Numbered from the stretch's first letter, positions 22,123-34,699 are shown. The stretch: 64,000 bases of DNA from Diphasiastrum complanatum (GCA_029204225.1 CM055092.1:21105669-21169668); one strand, 5' to 3'. Notes: generated by a model from the letters alone, not told the origin. Translations and numbers: made by a program.

Positions 22123-22478
22123 CTAAGATGAGGATAGGAAAACACAAGGGAGACTATGGAGCAAAACCACCCAACCAATCCTAGATCCCTCAAGGAGAAC
22201 CCTCCTGGATCTAGCCCCCAAGCCATGCCATGCGATAGCAAGAGGAGAAGATCTCAACTGGTAACCTAGACCAAAATCGTCGACGGAATAATCACTACCT
22301 CAATATATAGAGAGTAGGATCCTATGCATGAATCCATGCAATCTCCATGCAGGTCAACTATAAATAGGTCACAGCTCTTCATGCATTCCTCCTGCCTATA
22401 ACCATCAAACGTACATGTACTACTCCATATGTCTCAATTAGAGTGTATGGGTCCTCTCAAGGTCATTAGTAACCAACA
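22098..22478 (-). mobile_element. Probable copia-type LTR remnant
   Basis: This segment starts next to the primer-site loop and ends at ...GTAACCAACA, so on the minus strand it begins TGTTGG as expected of an LTR. CTCTATATATTGAGG on the minus strand is a plausible TATA box. There is no second LTR and no coding interior beside it, so it is at best a truncated or solo LTR. Confidence 0.45.
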
Positions 22479-23128
22479 TGCCTCGATGTGAAATTAAATC
22501 TAGGTGTGACCAATAATCTCGAACACTGGAGGGCCAGTCTACCATATTAGGACTATTCCATGTCCTTATCTGAATATGGCCGTAATAGTATTTCCTGTAA
22601 ATAAATAAAATTAGCCAAAAATAATAAATTAGATGTGTGGCATCCTACGTGTGTAAGCCTATCGCCCAATGAGCACCTGTAAAATATTGTATTTCAAATA
22701 AACTAGACGGGCCATGAAAATAAAATAGTGTAAAAAGGCTCAAAGTCTAAGTTAATAAAGTTTTGTTAAGCTCAAATTAGAAGTCAAAGTCAAAATGGTG
22801 GTAGGTGGAGTGTGCTTCTTTGCACCCTAGATTGGAATGTGTTTCTTTTGAAGGGTTAGGATTCCAATCCTCCCTTCCTTGAAGTAGCCAATAGAAACAA
22901 AGGGGCAAGGGCCTCCCCAAGAATAAAAAGGCACTTTTTGTACTTCATTTCACATCCTAATAGAGAGGAGAAAATTCTACCACTTTGTGCAATCAAGCAT
23001 CCTCATGAGCTTTGCTTTGTATCTAATGCTTTGAAACTTTGAAGCTTTCTATTGTTCTTATGCTTTGCTATTTCATGGATTTATGCTAGTTATTGTTTCT
23101 CTCTTAGATTAAAGCAAGAGCTTGTGAG

Positions 23129-23390
<262 letters not shown>

Positions 23391-23392
23391 AG

Positions 23393-23413
23393 TGGTGCAG
23401 TTACTGGGAATAG
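23393..23413 (+). other. tRNA-Asp-like primer binding site
   Basis: TGGTGCAGTTACTGGGAATAG matches the tRNA-Asp-type TGGCGCCGTTGCCGGGGATCG at about 15 of 21 positions and starts 2 bases after the repeat end. Confidence 0.45.
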
Positions 23414-24093
23414 CTACTACTAACTAATTTAGTTGATATTTTAGTTGTTTTTAGTCTATTTCTGTGAGGTTTAGGTGGTTTTGGGGTACTAGTTTAGAGT
23501 TGATTTTTTTTGTTTTTGTGTGTTGATTTGTTTGAAGCTAGTAGAGGAGGTGTTTGGAGGTAGTAGAGACCCGAGACATCCTCTAAGGGCTTGACACATC
23601 ATCACCTATACCAAAAAAACCTCAAAAAACCACAAAATCTACAATTTTTGAGGAAAAAAGTGAGCCAAAAAGTCATCATATTTTTCTTTCTCCCTATCCA
23701 CTGGAAACCAACTCTTGCACAATTGGCAGCAGCCTGAGGACACTGTCCCATCCCTGCATAGAAGCCTATGAGAGTTACCTCCCAACATATTTCTACCCCA
23801 CTAAAAACTATATTTTTTTCAAAATTGCTCAATAAGATGCCATCAGAGAGAAAGATCAAGGGTCAGATGACGATTCAAGCCATAACTACCCAATGATCCA
23901 TCATCCTACTAGTACCCTTGGTTGTCTCAACCTCAAATGCTTTCAGCATTTCAAATGATCTGCTGATGGATCAGATTACAAAACTCCACAAACAGAAGTT
24001 ATAAAACTGAAGACTTTGCAAAGTGCTGTAGCATCATCTTTTATTGCGTCAGGTCAGAATCAACTGTAGTACCCATGATGAGAGAATGTATGG
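23414..24093 (+). other. Leader/gag remnant, no clear ORF
   Basis: Stop-rich sequence downstream of the primer-like site. Nothing recognised apart from its position. Confidence 0.35.
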
Positions 24094-24222
24094 TGTCCAG
24101 TTTGTACACAAAATTATATAGCTAATAAGTGTCCAATATTGAAGCAAAACCTCAAACTGACACATTGGTATTGCCATCTGTGCAATACATCATCACACGA
24201 AATGGCGTTATGCCCATTTAAC
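24094..24222 (+). pseudogene. Gag zinc-knuckle remnant
   Basis: An open stretch encodes CPVC followed by a CHLCNTSSHEMALC knuckle (CX2CX4HX4C), the same type and spacing as in the gag-only element at 17.4 kb. Frame is lost on both sides. Confidence 0.6.
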
Positions 24223-24839
24223 CTCCGAATTATTCAACAAAAGAGGAATCAAAACCAGATGTTATGTCCATGTCCAGTATGGGGGATTCGGAGTAATTCC
24301 TTATATGGATAACCGATCACTCCAATGTATATGGTTATTGGTTATGCCTCGTCATTCCGGGCTTGGCCTATAAAGATTTTTAATAATCATATGAGGGCCC
24401 AGACCTATAATTGGACATAGGAGCACTTGCATGGTGTCTGACTGTTCCTCTCTTGCATTCATTCACCATGGCATGGGGTTGAAGTGGTTAGGGTATTGAT
24501 AGCCATTTTTTGTTGGTTGGGTGAGTTTGCTCCACAGGTGTCCTTTTGGTTGTTTTGCAACAGGATCTAGTTCGACCTTCATAAGGCAATTCTTACAGTA
24601 CTAGAACTCTTATTATTATTATCAAGGGGCACCTAATGCGGCACCGCGGTATGGAGCTCCAATGAACCAGTAGTACATGGCATTACCACACTGCTAGGGC
24701 CAGCTAACAATCAAGTGGCCCAAGTGAACAATAGAACACAACGTTCCACCCCAACCTGAGCAACAACAATGGTATGGACCGAAAGAGCCATATGTAGATC
24801 CGGCCATCAATGAATACTTCGCAACATACACTGCCCAAC

Positions 24840-24956
24840 CTCAACGCCAAGGTGAAAGAATTTACAGCTATAGCAAATGTCCTCGTGAGGGCATTGTTAC
24901 ACCCTTCTATTGAGAATGTCGATACAAGCATTGTTACAAGAATTACCCATTAAGAC
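24840..24956 (+). pseudogene. Cys-rich motif remnant related to 42.9 kb
   Basis: Reads as a PFY*ECRYKHCYKNYP-like peptide, a damaged version of PFCRECRYGNCYKNCP at 42905-42955. Both probably descend from a gypsy Gag-Pol finger. Truncated by the microsatellite that follows. Confidence 0.45.
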
Positions 24957-24960
24957 CACC

Positions 24961-24980
24961 CTCTCCCCCCCCCCCCCCCC

Positions 24981-25018
<38 letters not shown>
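24961..25018 (+). repeat. Compound C/CT/AC microsatellite
   Basis: A run of 18 C, then (TC)8, then (AC)10. Confidence 0.97.
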
Positions 25019-25028
25019 CTCTCTAATC

Positions 25029-25187
25029 TATGGATTCAGTGGTTAGAATTTAGTTTTGGGGGCTAGTGCTAGTTTCTAGTTAGAAGAGCAACTAAAATAA
25101 GCAACTAACCATATTAGAGACCTATCCTAGTGGAACTAACCCTTTTAACACACGGAGGGCTACCCATGCTACAACTATGACCCTACA
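25029..25187 (+). repeat. Direct repeat, presumed 3' LTR remnant
   Basis: Partner of 23237-23390. The sequence upstream of its microsatellite is unrelated to that upstream of the first copy, so the LTR is incomplete. Confidence 0.65.
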
Positions 25188-25196
25188 ATACCAGTC

Positions 25197-25474
25197 AAGA
25201 TTGTTGGTGTCCAATTTGTCATTAGTTTTGTAGTAATAGACTTGTCAAAAGCACCATCAGTCTACCACATTTTATTGGGACGTATTTGGTTACAAGTTGC
25301 ACAAGTAGTTCATTACTAGGGTACAGGAAAAATAACATTCGAGAATCATGAACAAGCTGTCAAAGTTGATCCATTAACTTGGATGATCAAGCCAACTATT
25401 CATAAAGGAAATGATAATTCTTTCACAACTGATCATACCTGTGATCAAGCAAAAAAGGTATTGCTCAGAATCCA
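25197..25474 (+). pseudogene. Gypsy protease C-terminal fragment
   Basis: The reading VVIDLSKAPSVYHILLGR followed by WLQVAQVVHY*GTGKITF matches the end of a Ty3/gypsy aspartic protease (the P..Y.ILLGR.WL motif). One in-frame stop is present. The copia-2 insertion at 25478 interrupts it. Confidence 0.7.
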
Positions 25475-25477
25475 TTA

Positions 25478-26261
25478 TGACAAAATTTCCATAATTTACA
25501 CGTGTGGGGAAGATCCACAAGTATGATAGATCTAATTAAGCCTTATGATTAGCACAATAACCTGATTCTAGATTGATTAGCAAGATCTAGTACAGAAGTT
25601 ATGGCTTACCCACAATCTAGCATGCTAAGCAACAGAGAATGAATCATAAATGAGCAAAAGTACAAGAAAAAATTAGTGTATTGGCATTAGCCTCAACACG
25701 AGTTAGAGAGAGAAAGATAGAGAGATAACAAGCAAAAATTGTGTGGATCCAAAATGGCAAGAGATAGCTACAACGCTTTGGTTCTTCATCAAAAAAAATG
25801 AGGAGAGCTACACATATTTATGGAGTTTGAGGTAGCTCGAGGTAGAACCACATCCATCCATCATTTAATAACATCTAAAGTGAAAACTAGAGTCTATGTG
25901 ACATTTGTCACATCTCATGCATGAATCTTTACCTACTTTTTCCAAGTGTCCTAGTTCTAACTAGAAATGTACAAATCATCATGTATGTGTCCATTTCACT
26001 TTGTGCATGCCTTGCATGTCACTATGGATCATTTACAATTAATGCATGTGAATTGCCACGAGTTTCTACTAGCATATTTTTGCTAATTCTAAGTCTACAA
26101 TCTATATGAAAGTTGTACTCATCAAACTAGATATGTCAAATCCATATATCTCGAGTTCTATCTAGGCCAATTTTGGCATTTGCATTTATGAACAACGTAC
26201 TTGCATGGTACAATGTTTGTAGCAAGCCTAAGTGAAGATGGATTATTTTCTCATTTCAACA
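25478..26261 (-). repeat. 3' LTR of copia-2
   Basis: 784 bp, TGACAAAATTTCC ... TTTCAACA on the plus strand. Matches 30223-30653 over its first 400 bp. Contains ACACGTGTGGGG near 25499 and a GAGAGAGAAAGA tract. Confidence 0.92.
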
Positions 26262-26278
26262 CTCCTCCTAAAAACAAT

Positions 26279-29200
26279 CTATATTGACCTGTACATGGAT
26301 CTTGGTATTATTCCAAGATTGGCTCTATGCTTGATGAAGGAACTCTTGCTCAAAGGTTTGGTGAGCAAATCAGCAATACAAGATGATGTGTCGATGTGCT
26401 TCAAGTAAATTTCCCCTCCAATGAGCTTCTCTGTCACGAAGTGATGTGCAACTTCAATATGTTTGCTCCTTGCATGGAATATCAGGTTGTTGGCAAGGGC
26501 TTGGGCTGAAATGTTGTCACACATGATCATAGGTAGATCATCTTCCATGATTATCTTTAGCTCCACTATCAACCTCTTGATCCAAAGCACTTCCTTTGTT
26601 GTTGTAGTGAGCGCCTTATACTCAGCTTCACAAGATGAGAGTAATAAAGTATCTTGCTTTTTGGAAAGCCAAGATATCATGTTTCCTCCAAGATATATGA
26701 CATAAGCACTTGTAGATTTTTGATCTACTATATCACTTGCAAAATCTGAGTCAGAATAGCCAACAATAGAAAGAACTTCACTTTTATACAATAAACCATA
26801 ATCAAAAGTTGAAGATATATATCTAAGCACTCTCTTGGCCATTTTCCAATGATAAATAGTATGATTTTGCATAGCTTGGCTCAACTTATGAACACTAAAG
26901 CTTATGTCAGGTCTAGCTATTGTGAGCCAAATTAAGGAGCCTATAAGACTCATAAAAAGAGTGAAGTCCACGAAGGATCTTTCATCACCTTTGTTAGGGT
27001 CTTTTACATTTTGCTCCATAGGAGTTTCTATACTCTTACAATCTAACATATTGAACTTTTTTAACATTGAAAGAGCATACTTGGATCGACATACAAAAGC
27101 TTTATCTTTAAGAAAGTCAATCTCTAATCCTAGTATGTAGTGAATTTTTCCAAGATCTTGCATCTTGAACTCTTTTCCAAGTGCAATCTTGGTTTCTCCA
27201 TGATTGGAGTATTTTTGTGAGAATCTTTGAATTCAGCCTCCTCAAGAATGTATTTTTGATCCTCATAGAATATAACATCCCTACTCTCAATTGTAGTTGA
27301 GGTAGAGGGAACATAGATTATGTAAGCTTTCTTGTTAGATGCATATCCAACCATGATCCCTTTAATAAAATTAGGATCATCTCTTTTCCTTGTTTCCAAG
27401 GGTACATGAACAAAGCAAGCACAACCAAAAACTCTAAGGTGATCTACCTTAGGTTTCTTCTTAAACAAGACTTCAAAAGATGATTTTCCAGCAAGTGCAT
27501 TGTGAGGTAATCTGTTGCACAAATACTTTGCACAAATTATTGCTTCACTCCAATATTCAATAGGCAAAGAAGCTTCAACTCGGATTGCTTTAGCACATTC
27601 ACATAAAGATCTGTTTTTCCTCTCAACAACTCCATTTTGAGATGGAGAATAAGCACAAGAAAACTCTCTCTTTATTCCTTCAACTTCACAATATTCATGA
27701 AACTTGTTGGAGATGTATTCACCTCTCCATCACATCTTAAAGCTTTAACTTTGAAATAAAACTGTTTCTCAACATAAGCTTTGAAGATTAGAAAGTGATC
27801 AAATACCATAGCCTTTGAAGAAAGTAGATACAGCCAAGTATATCTAGTAAAGTCATCAATAAAGGTGACAAAACGTGTTGCACCACCAATACTTTTAGAA
27901 GAGGAAAAATGAACATCCGAGTGTATAAGCTCCAAAGGATGAGTAGTCTTGATAAAAGATCTGATATGGCTTTCTATGTGATTTTGCAATAGCACAAGCC
28001 TCACAAGGCTTGAAATCTTTGGAAAGAGTTTTTGGAAGACCAATAGCCTTCACTTTCTTGACCATAGAAGACATAGAGTTAAAGTTAGGATGTCCTAACC
28101 TTCTATGCCACAACTCCTCCTTAGATATAAAAAGCAACTTCACAAAGGTTTGCATTCTCATAAGAATTCAACTTGAAAATTAAACCACATCTAGATCCAT
28201 CAGCTAGGACCTCATCATTTTTCTTGATAAAGCAAGTATTGGAGTTGAACTTTACATCACAACCACTATCAAGCAACTTTCTCACACTAATCAGGTTCTT
28301 TGTAAGTTTTGGAATAAAAAGAACATTAGAAAGTGCAAGAACTTTTAAAGAAGCAAGTTTCAATGGAATGTTGCCAATTCCTTCTATAGAGCATTCATGA
28401 TTATTAGCAATGTAAATAGATCTCTTAAGTCCTTTGTAAGGTACAATTGAGTTAAAAAACTCCTTTGAACAACACATATGTGAAGAAGCTCCACTATCTA
28501 TGTACCAAGCTCCATCTTTCTTGAAAGGTGATGAAGAAAAACTGGACACCATGAGTGATCCTTCTCCATCACTAGCAACAAAATCTTCTTCAATCTCTTT
28601 GGAGAGATTTGCTTGCTTGAGTTGGTTTTTCTTCTTAAAGCAATTAGAAGCATAGTGCCCCTTATTGCCATAGAAGAAACACTTCACTTTCTTCTTCTTG
28701 GTCTTTGAAGTAGAGGGATGAGATGAATCATCCTCTTCACCATCTTTGTCTCGATCTTTGGCCTTGTCTTTGTTGGATGCTTGAGAAAACTGGTCCTTAC
28801 TCCTTCCTTTATGCTTGTCCTTGACAAAGAGGGCTTTGTCACTTCACCATGCTCGAGTTTGTTCATCTTGGAAAGTTTATAGCTTTGCCTAGCTTCTTCA
28901 AAAATAAGAATTCCTTGGAGAGTTTCTAGATTAGGCAACTCCTCCTTAATGGCAAAAGACTAAACAAGATTATCATAGTCATCTTTCAAGCCATTTAAAA
29001 TGACTTGAACTAGCTCATCTTGGTTAATAGTAACACCAACACAGGAAAGCTCTCTATGTAAATCTTTAAATCTCAGAACATAGTTTGATGCACTCTCCTC
29101 ACTTCATTGGAAACTTTGGAAAATTTGATTCCTAAGAGTGAGTATTCTAGAAGTATTTTTTGCTTCATAGATGGACTTAAGTGCATCCCAAGCATCTTTA

Positions 29201-29451
29201 GCTGTGGTGCAAGATCCTATCTCTCTCAAAATTTCATTAGATACATTCATCTTAATGAAATGTAGAGCCATTCTAGGTCTCTTCCTATACTTAGGAATTT
29301 CAGCCTGTGCTTGAGGCTCCTCCTCAACACCAAGCACAATTTCCATAACATTTTGGAGTATCATAGACTCCATTCTAAACTTCTAAATTGAGTAATTAGA
29401 AGTATTTAGTCTTTCATTTGCTTCTAGAAGATATCCTCCCAGAGGTGCCAT
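26279..29451 (-). pseudogene. Copia-2 gag-pol, broken
   Basis: Reading from 29451: Gag (MAPLGGYLLEANERL start) with an early TAG where copia-1 has Trp, another stop after FQSFQ, a knuckle CFFYGNKGHYASNC lacking the second Cys, an intact protease WYIDSGASSHM, and a fragmentary integrase with RLGHPNFNSM and a disrupted DGGE region. Near 27190 the integrase C-terminal part joins directly to the reverse transcriptase after its YVDD region, so polymerase fingers and palm are missing. RNase H (26279-27163) is open to the C-terminus. It cannot make an active enzyme. Confidence 0.9.
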
Positions 29452-30210
29452 TTAGATGAAGACTTCTTAGTTATTGGACTGCAATATGTTTGAGCTTATT
29501 CCAATCAGACTTAATGTTGGTGCTCTCTTTCACTATAGGTATTTTCAAGGATGTTCTACCTTCCTATGTGAAATACTTGCAACTGTATTTGAGATGGATC
29601 TCAAATATTCCACAAGACAAGATTATCTAGATCAAACACACAAAGTGAACTGAGACACTTTGGCAAGTTTGAATTCTACTTTTGGCACGTGTGAAATGCT
29701 TCAAAAGAAAACATTATTGACACTCAGAGGGATCAAATTTGTTCAATTACTTCAAACTTTAGTCTTGATCTTTAGTTTCTTGTGTAGGATGCTCAAAACA
29801 ATGGATTCAGAACAAAGCAATGTTGAATCAAATCAAAATGCAGTCACTCGGATTTTGGACCTATCCCTATCCTCTTTTAGAGCTTATAACTCTTGATAGA
29901 CATATCAGATTGATTTGGTTTCAATTTCTATGGAAAGTACACATTATAAGCTTTTCATCAAGCTATAAGACCACTATCTTCGGATCTACAAGCAAGGAAA
30001 TAGAAGGGACTGAAAATCTTTGATTGTCACACGTGCGAAATTCCAGAATTTCGTACTACCACTTTTCAGGTCTAAAAATTCAGTTCCAATTCGATTTGAT
30101 CCAAACACACTTCAGAGAAAGGTGAGAAAAAGTGTAAAACTACTTTTTTGCTTGATTTAGCTCTCTGTTTTTTGTACAATCAGAGATGTTAGCATGCAAA
30201 GCTCAATTTG
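29452..30210 (-). other. Copia-2 leader
   Basis: Untranslated leader. CACGTGTGAAAT near 29686 and a TCACACGTGCGAAA variant near 30027 are degenerate copies of the copia palindrome. Confidence 0.6.
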
Positions 30211-30222
30211 GCTCTGATACCA
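30211..30222 (-). other. Primer binding site of copia-2
   Basis: TGGTATCAGAGC on the minus strand, immediately inside the 5' LTR. Confidence 0.93.
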
Positions 30223-30653
30223 TGACAAAATTTCCAAAATTCACACGTGTGGGGAAGATCCACAAGTATGATAGATCTAATTAAGCTTTATAAATAGCAC
30301 AATAACCTGATTCTAGATTGATTAGCAAGATCTAGTACAGAAGTTATGGCTTAACCACAATCTAGCATGCTAAGCAACAGAGAATGATAGCAATGAATCA
30401 TAAATGAGCAAAAGTACAAGAAATTAGTGTACTGGCATTAGCCTCAACACGAGTTAGAGAGAGAAAGATAGAGAGATAATAAGCAAAAATTGTGTGGATC
30501 CAAAATGGCAAGAGATAGCTACAAAGCTTTGGTTCTTCATAAAAAATTACGAGGAGAGCTACACATATTTATGGAGTTTGAGGTAGCTCGAGTAGAACCA
30601 CATCCATCCATCATTTAATGACATCTAAAGTGAAAACTAGTGTCTATGTGACA
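30223..30653 (-). repeat. Truncated 5' LTR of copia-2
   Basis: About 430 of the expected 784 bp. Identity to 25478 onward stops at ...TATGTGACATT, where copia-3 LTR sequence begins. Confidence 0.88.
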
Positions 30654-31253
30654 TTCACACGTGTGGGATGCCCTACACATGTATTTTTGATCTCCTAAGC
30701 ACAATAACACCATAAAGATTAGACTAGCATTGGTTGTCAATAGGAAAGCTGATCATACAAGCAATATTATTGTGTTACAAGCAAAATCTGTCAACAAAAC
30801 ATAAGACAAAGAATAATAAATGCCTCTACTCGACTAGAGAGAGAAAATAGAAGGTACAAAACTCGTGGAGAGAGAGGGCACAAAGAGCTTGTCTCCAAAT
30901 TTGCATTACACACAAATTTCATCATTTTCTCATTGAGAGTACATCACATATATATAGATCCATGGACTCTTCTCCTACTTTGAGTTGAATTGGAGTTGTG
31001 GATCCACCTCTTAAGCTATGTAGGCTTATCCAAGCCACCTCACTATGTCTAATTGTGCCACATAGTCTTTTCATGCATTAAATGTGGCATGTAAAGTACA
31101 AATGGCAATTTCTATGGTAGCTCGAGTTTCTACTTCTACCTACCTTGAATATTTTATTCTAAGATGGGTCTTTACTAAGCCAAAAGAGCTCAATTCATCT
31201 TTGGCATTATTAGGACCCATACTCACAACAATAGATTTTTCAATATTTTGACA
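30647..31253 (-). repeat. 3' LTR of copia-3
   Basis: About 607 bp ending TTTTGACA before CTCCTAAA. Its first few bases differ from the partner LTR because they belong to the chimeric junction with copia-2. A TATA box CTATATATATGTG is readable on the minus strand near 30957. Confidence 0.87.
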
Positions 31254-31268
31254 CTCCTAAAAATGTAT

Positions 31269-33181
31269 CTAATGTGGATCAAGCATTGATCTTGAGATAA
31301 GACCAAGATTAGACCTATGCTTTGAGAAGGCACTTTTGCAAAGTGGCTTTGTGAGAAGATCAGCAATACACGAAGATGTGTCGACATGTTCTAAGTCGAT
31401 TTCACCTCCACTGACCTTTTCCCTTACAAAATGGTGTGCCACTTCTATATGATTGCTTCTTGCATGAAAAATAGGATTGTTTGCAAGAGCTTGTGCCGAT
31501 ATGTTGTCACATTTGATCAAGGGAAGATCATCCTCTTTGATGCAATTTAGCTCCATGATTAACCTCTTGATCCAAAGCACCTCTTTAGTTGTTGTAGTGA
31601 GTGCTTTGTACTCGGCCTCACAAGATGATAGAGATATGGTATCCTGCTTCTTTGAAAGCCAAGACACAAGATTGCCTCCAAGAAAGATAGTATATGCATT
31701 AATGGACTTTCAATCCATTTTATCACTTGCAAAATCGGAATCTGAATAGTCAACAATGGTTAGATCTTCATTCTTGTACAATAAACCATAATCTTGAGTA
31801 GAAGATACATATCTTAGAACTCTCTTGGCCATCTTCCAATGTTGGATCTTGGGATCTTGCAGAAATTGACTCAATTTGTGCACACAATAGCTCAAATCGG
31901 GTCTAGTGATAGTAAACCAAATTAAAGAGCCTATAAGTCTCCTATAAAGTGTGATGTCCTCGAAGGATCTTTCATCACCTTTAATAGGATCTTTTACATG
32001 TTGCTCCATGGGAGTATCTATGCCTTTACAATTTTGCATATTGAATTTTCTCAACATAGAAAACGACATATCTAGATTGACAAATAAAAGCATACTCTTC
32101 ATGAAAATCAATCTCAAGGCCCAAAATGTAATGGATTTCTCCTAGATCTTGCATTTTAAATTCTTTTCCTAATGCATCTTTGGATTCTTGAACTAGCATC
32201 AAACAACTTGCACTAAGAATAATGTCATCTACATAGATTAGGAGAATGACAATATTACTACCATCAAATTTTAAGTACATAGAAGGATCATAGTCACTAA
32301 GCACAAATCCTAATGAAAGTAGAAAGTTGTTGAGTCTTGAATACCATGATCTAGGTGCTTGCTTTAAGCCATAAAGACTTCTAAATAGCAAACACACCTT
32401 AGATTTATCCTTGATGAATCCTTGAGGCTGTTCGATGTATATCTCCTCCTCAAGATAGCCATTCAAAAAAGTGTTGGAGACATCAAGTTGAAACAGTTTT
32501 CACTTAAAAAATAAGGCAAGAGAGATTATGATTCTTATTGTCACCATCTTTGCTATAGGAGCAAAGGTTTCTTCATAGTCAAGGCCATGTATTTGTGCAA
32601 AGCCTTTAGCACATAATCTTGCCTTGTACTTGTTGATGGAGCCATCATGATTGTACTTGATTTTGAACACCCACTTGCATCCAATGATATGCATGTAAGG
32701 TGGTGGATCCACTAGCTCCCATGTGTGGTTGGTGATCAAGGCATCATATTCAATCTTCATGGCCTCATACCACTCCTTGGTATTGAGGGCTTCTTGAATA
32801 TCTTTGGGCTCCTCATGAGAAACAAAATAAGCATAAGTGGAATCAAGATCCACCTGTTTTCCTTTGCATCATAAGTGAGCCTCTTGGGCTCGGATCTCTC
32901 CCTCATGGATCTTCTAGGAGTGAAAATCCGAGGACTTCCATCTTCAAATATTGACTCCTCCATATGTTGATTGTTTTCAATAACAACAGGTGATAGATTT
33001 TGAGGTTGCTTCATCTCGGCCCCTCCAAGATTGGACTTTTCTTTTTCATGAAAAACTACATCTCTACTAGCAATTACTTTTAGAGGTAGAGAGCATATAG
33101 ATCCGATAGGCTTTCTTGTTGGATGAATATCCAACCATTACTCCTTTGCTTGCACAAGGATCATCCTTCTTTCTCGTTTCC
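31269..33181 (-). pseudogene. Copia-3 integrase tail, reverse transcriptase and RNase H
   Basis: Contains the integrase C-terminal stretch (ETRKKDDPCASKGVMVGY), reverse transcriptase with LIYVDDIILSA, and RNase H with YSDSDFASDKMD and SLSSCEAEYKAL, split over at least four frames (32500-33134, 32026-32466, 31710-32117, 31269-31667). A stop after LALFFK replaces the Trp found in the relatives. Non-functional. Confidence 0.9.
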
Positions 33182-33580
33182 TGTGAAAAAAGTACAAAAG
33201 AGACCAAGAGTGGATCCTAATCTGATCCTCAAGAGGGATTGGTTGTCAGATTACTTGATCTATCAATCTACTTTATATTAAAATCAATCTAGATCATTTC
33301 TAGACACAAAATCCTAACAAGAACAATCATTAATTGAAGGTAAGTGTACTTTATGGTTTCACACATGTGAAACACTGTTTGAGTACGGACTCTAACTTGA
33401 AAATCAAGTACACATTGATAGAACCTCAAAACAATCAAAACAAATGTAGACAAATGGAGAGAATCACTCAAAATTGCTTCCAAAACCAAGATTGGTGTCT
33501 CACATTAATTATGGCCAAATGTGGCTCTATATATAAAATAAGTGGGAGCTCGTGGTACTGATCATCCCTATGATCCCACA
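33182..33580 (-). repeat. LTR-like segment inside copia-3
   Basis: 399 bp with TGTG...CACA ends, a minus-strand TATA box (TTTATATATAGAGCC near 33525) and a TTTCACACATGTGAAAC palindrome at 33358. It sits exactly where about 1.1 kb of integrase should be. Probably a solo or truncated LTR of another copia family left by recombination. Confidence 0.55.
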
Positions 33581-33595
33581 TGTGTGAACTTTTGA

Positions 33596-34699
33596 TGAAG
33601 AAAGCTTTAAGGGAATGGTCCCTATGCCTTCAATAGCACACTCATGATCATTTGCTGTGTAGATGGACTTCTTGGCTCCTTCATAAGGTGACATGGATGA
33701 GAAAGAATACTTGGAGTTAGACATATGTGAGGAAGCTCCATTGTCAATATACCACGAACCATCCTTCTTGAAAGGTGATGAAGAAAAACTCGAGAACATA
33801 AGAGATCCCTCTTCATCACTTGCATGAGCATCTTCCTTCTCTTCATTAGAAATGTTGGCTTGCTTGAATTGACTCTTCTTCTTGAAGCAATTGGTGGCAT
33901 AATGCCCCTTCTTGCCACAAAAGAAACACTTGATGTTTTTCTTCTCCTTCTTGGATGTGGAAGCTTGAGAGGACTCATCCTCATCTCCTTTCTCCTTGGA
34001 AATAAGATTGTTCTTGCTTGAAGAGAATTGGTGTTGATTCTTACTTCTTGTCTTGTGCTTGTCTTTGGTAAAGAGAGCTTTACCATCAATGTTGAGAGAC
34101 AGTCTTTCCATTTTCAAGAGTTTATACTCTTGTCTTGATTCTTCAGAAATGAGCACACTTTGGAGTGGTTCCAAACTTGGTAGCTCCTCCTTAATAGCAT
34201 AACTCTGAACAACGTTGTCATATTCCTCCTTTAACCCATTAAGTATGACTTGAACAAGTTCATTTTGGTTGATGGAGTCTCCTATGCATGACAATTCTCT
34301 ATGGAGGTCTTTAACTCTCATTACATAGTCTGAAGCACATTCATCACTTCTCTATACACTTTGAAAAATTTGGTTTCTTAGTGTTAGAAGTCTAGAAGTA
34401 TTTTTTGCCTCATAGATAGACTTGAGAGTATTACAAGCATCTTTGGCATTAGTACAAGCACCAATTTCTCTTAAGATGTCATTTGAGACATTCATCTTAA
34501 TATAATGTAGAGCCATCCTGGCTCTCTTTTTGTACTTTGGAATTTCTTGAGGAATTTGTGGTTCTTCTTGAATGCCAAGTGCAATATCCATCACATCTTG
34601 TAGTATTAAGACAGGTTCCATTCTGACTTTCCAAATTGAGTAATTGGAGGTTGACAATCTTTCACTTGCTTCTAGTAGAAAGACACCCATTGAAGTCAT
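33596..34699 (-). pseudogene. Copia-3 gag and protease
   Basis: Gag starts MTSMGVFLLEASERL at 34699. A TAG stop follows FQSV, then the frame reopens (33527-34321) through an intact CFFCGKKGHYATNC knuckle to the protease. The protease active site reads IDNGASSHM, with Asn in place of the Ser of DSG. Sequence breaks off into the LTR-like segment after IPLKLSSSK. Confidence 0.9.

Larger units (their letters stand above)
25478..30653 (-). mobile_element. Damaged copia element (copia-2)
   Basis: Minus-strand element with a complete 3' LTR (25478-26261), PPT-like CTCCTCC beside it, broken gag-pol, primer binding site, and a 5' LTR cut short at about 30653 where it fuses into the next element's LTR. 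The reverse transcriptase core is deleted. No target duplication can be tested because the right end is lost. Confidence 0.9.
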
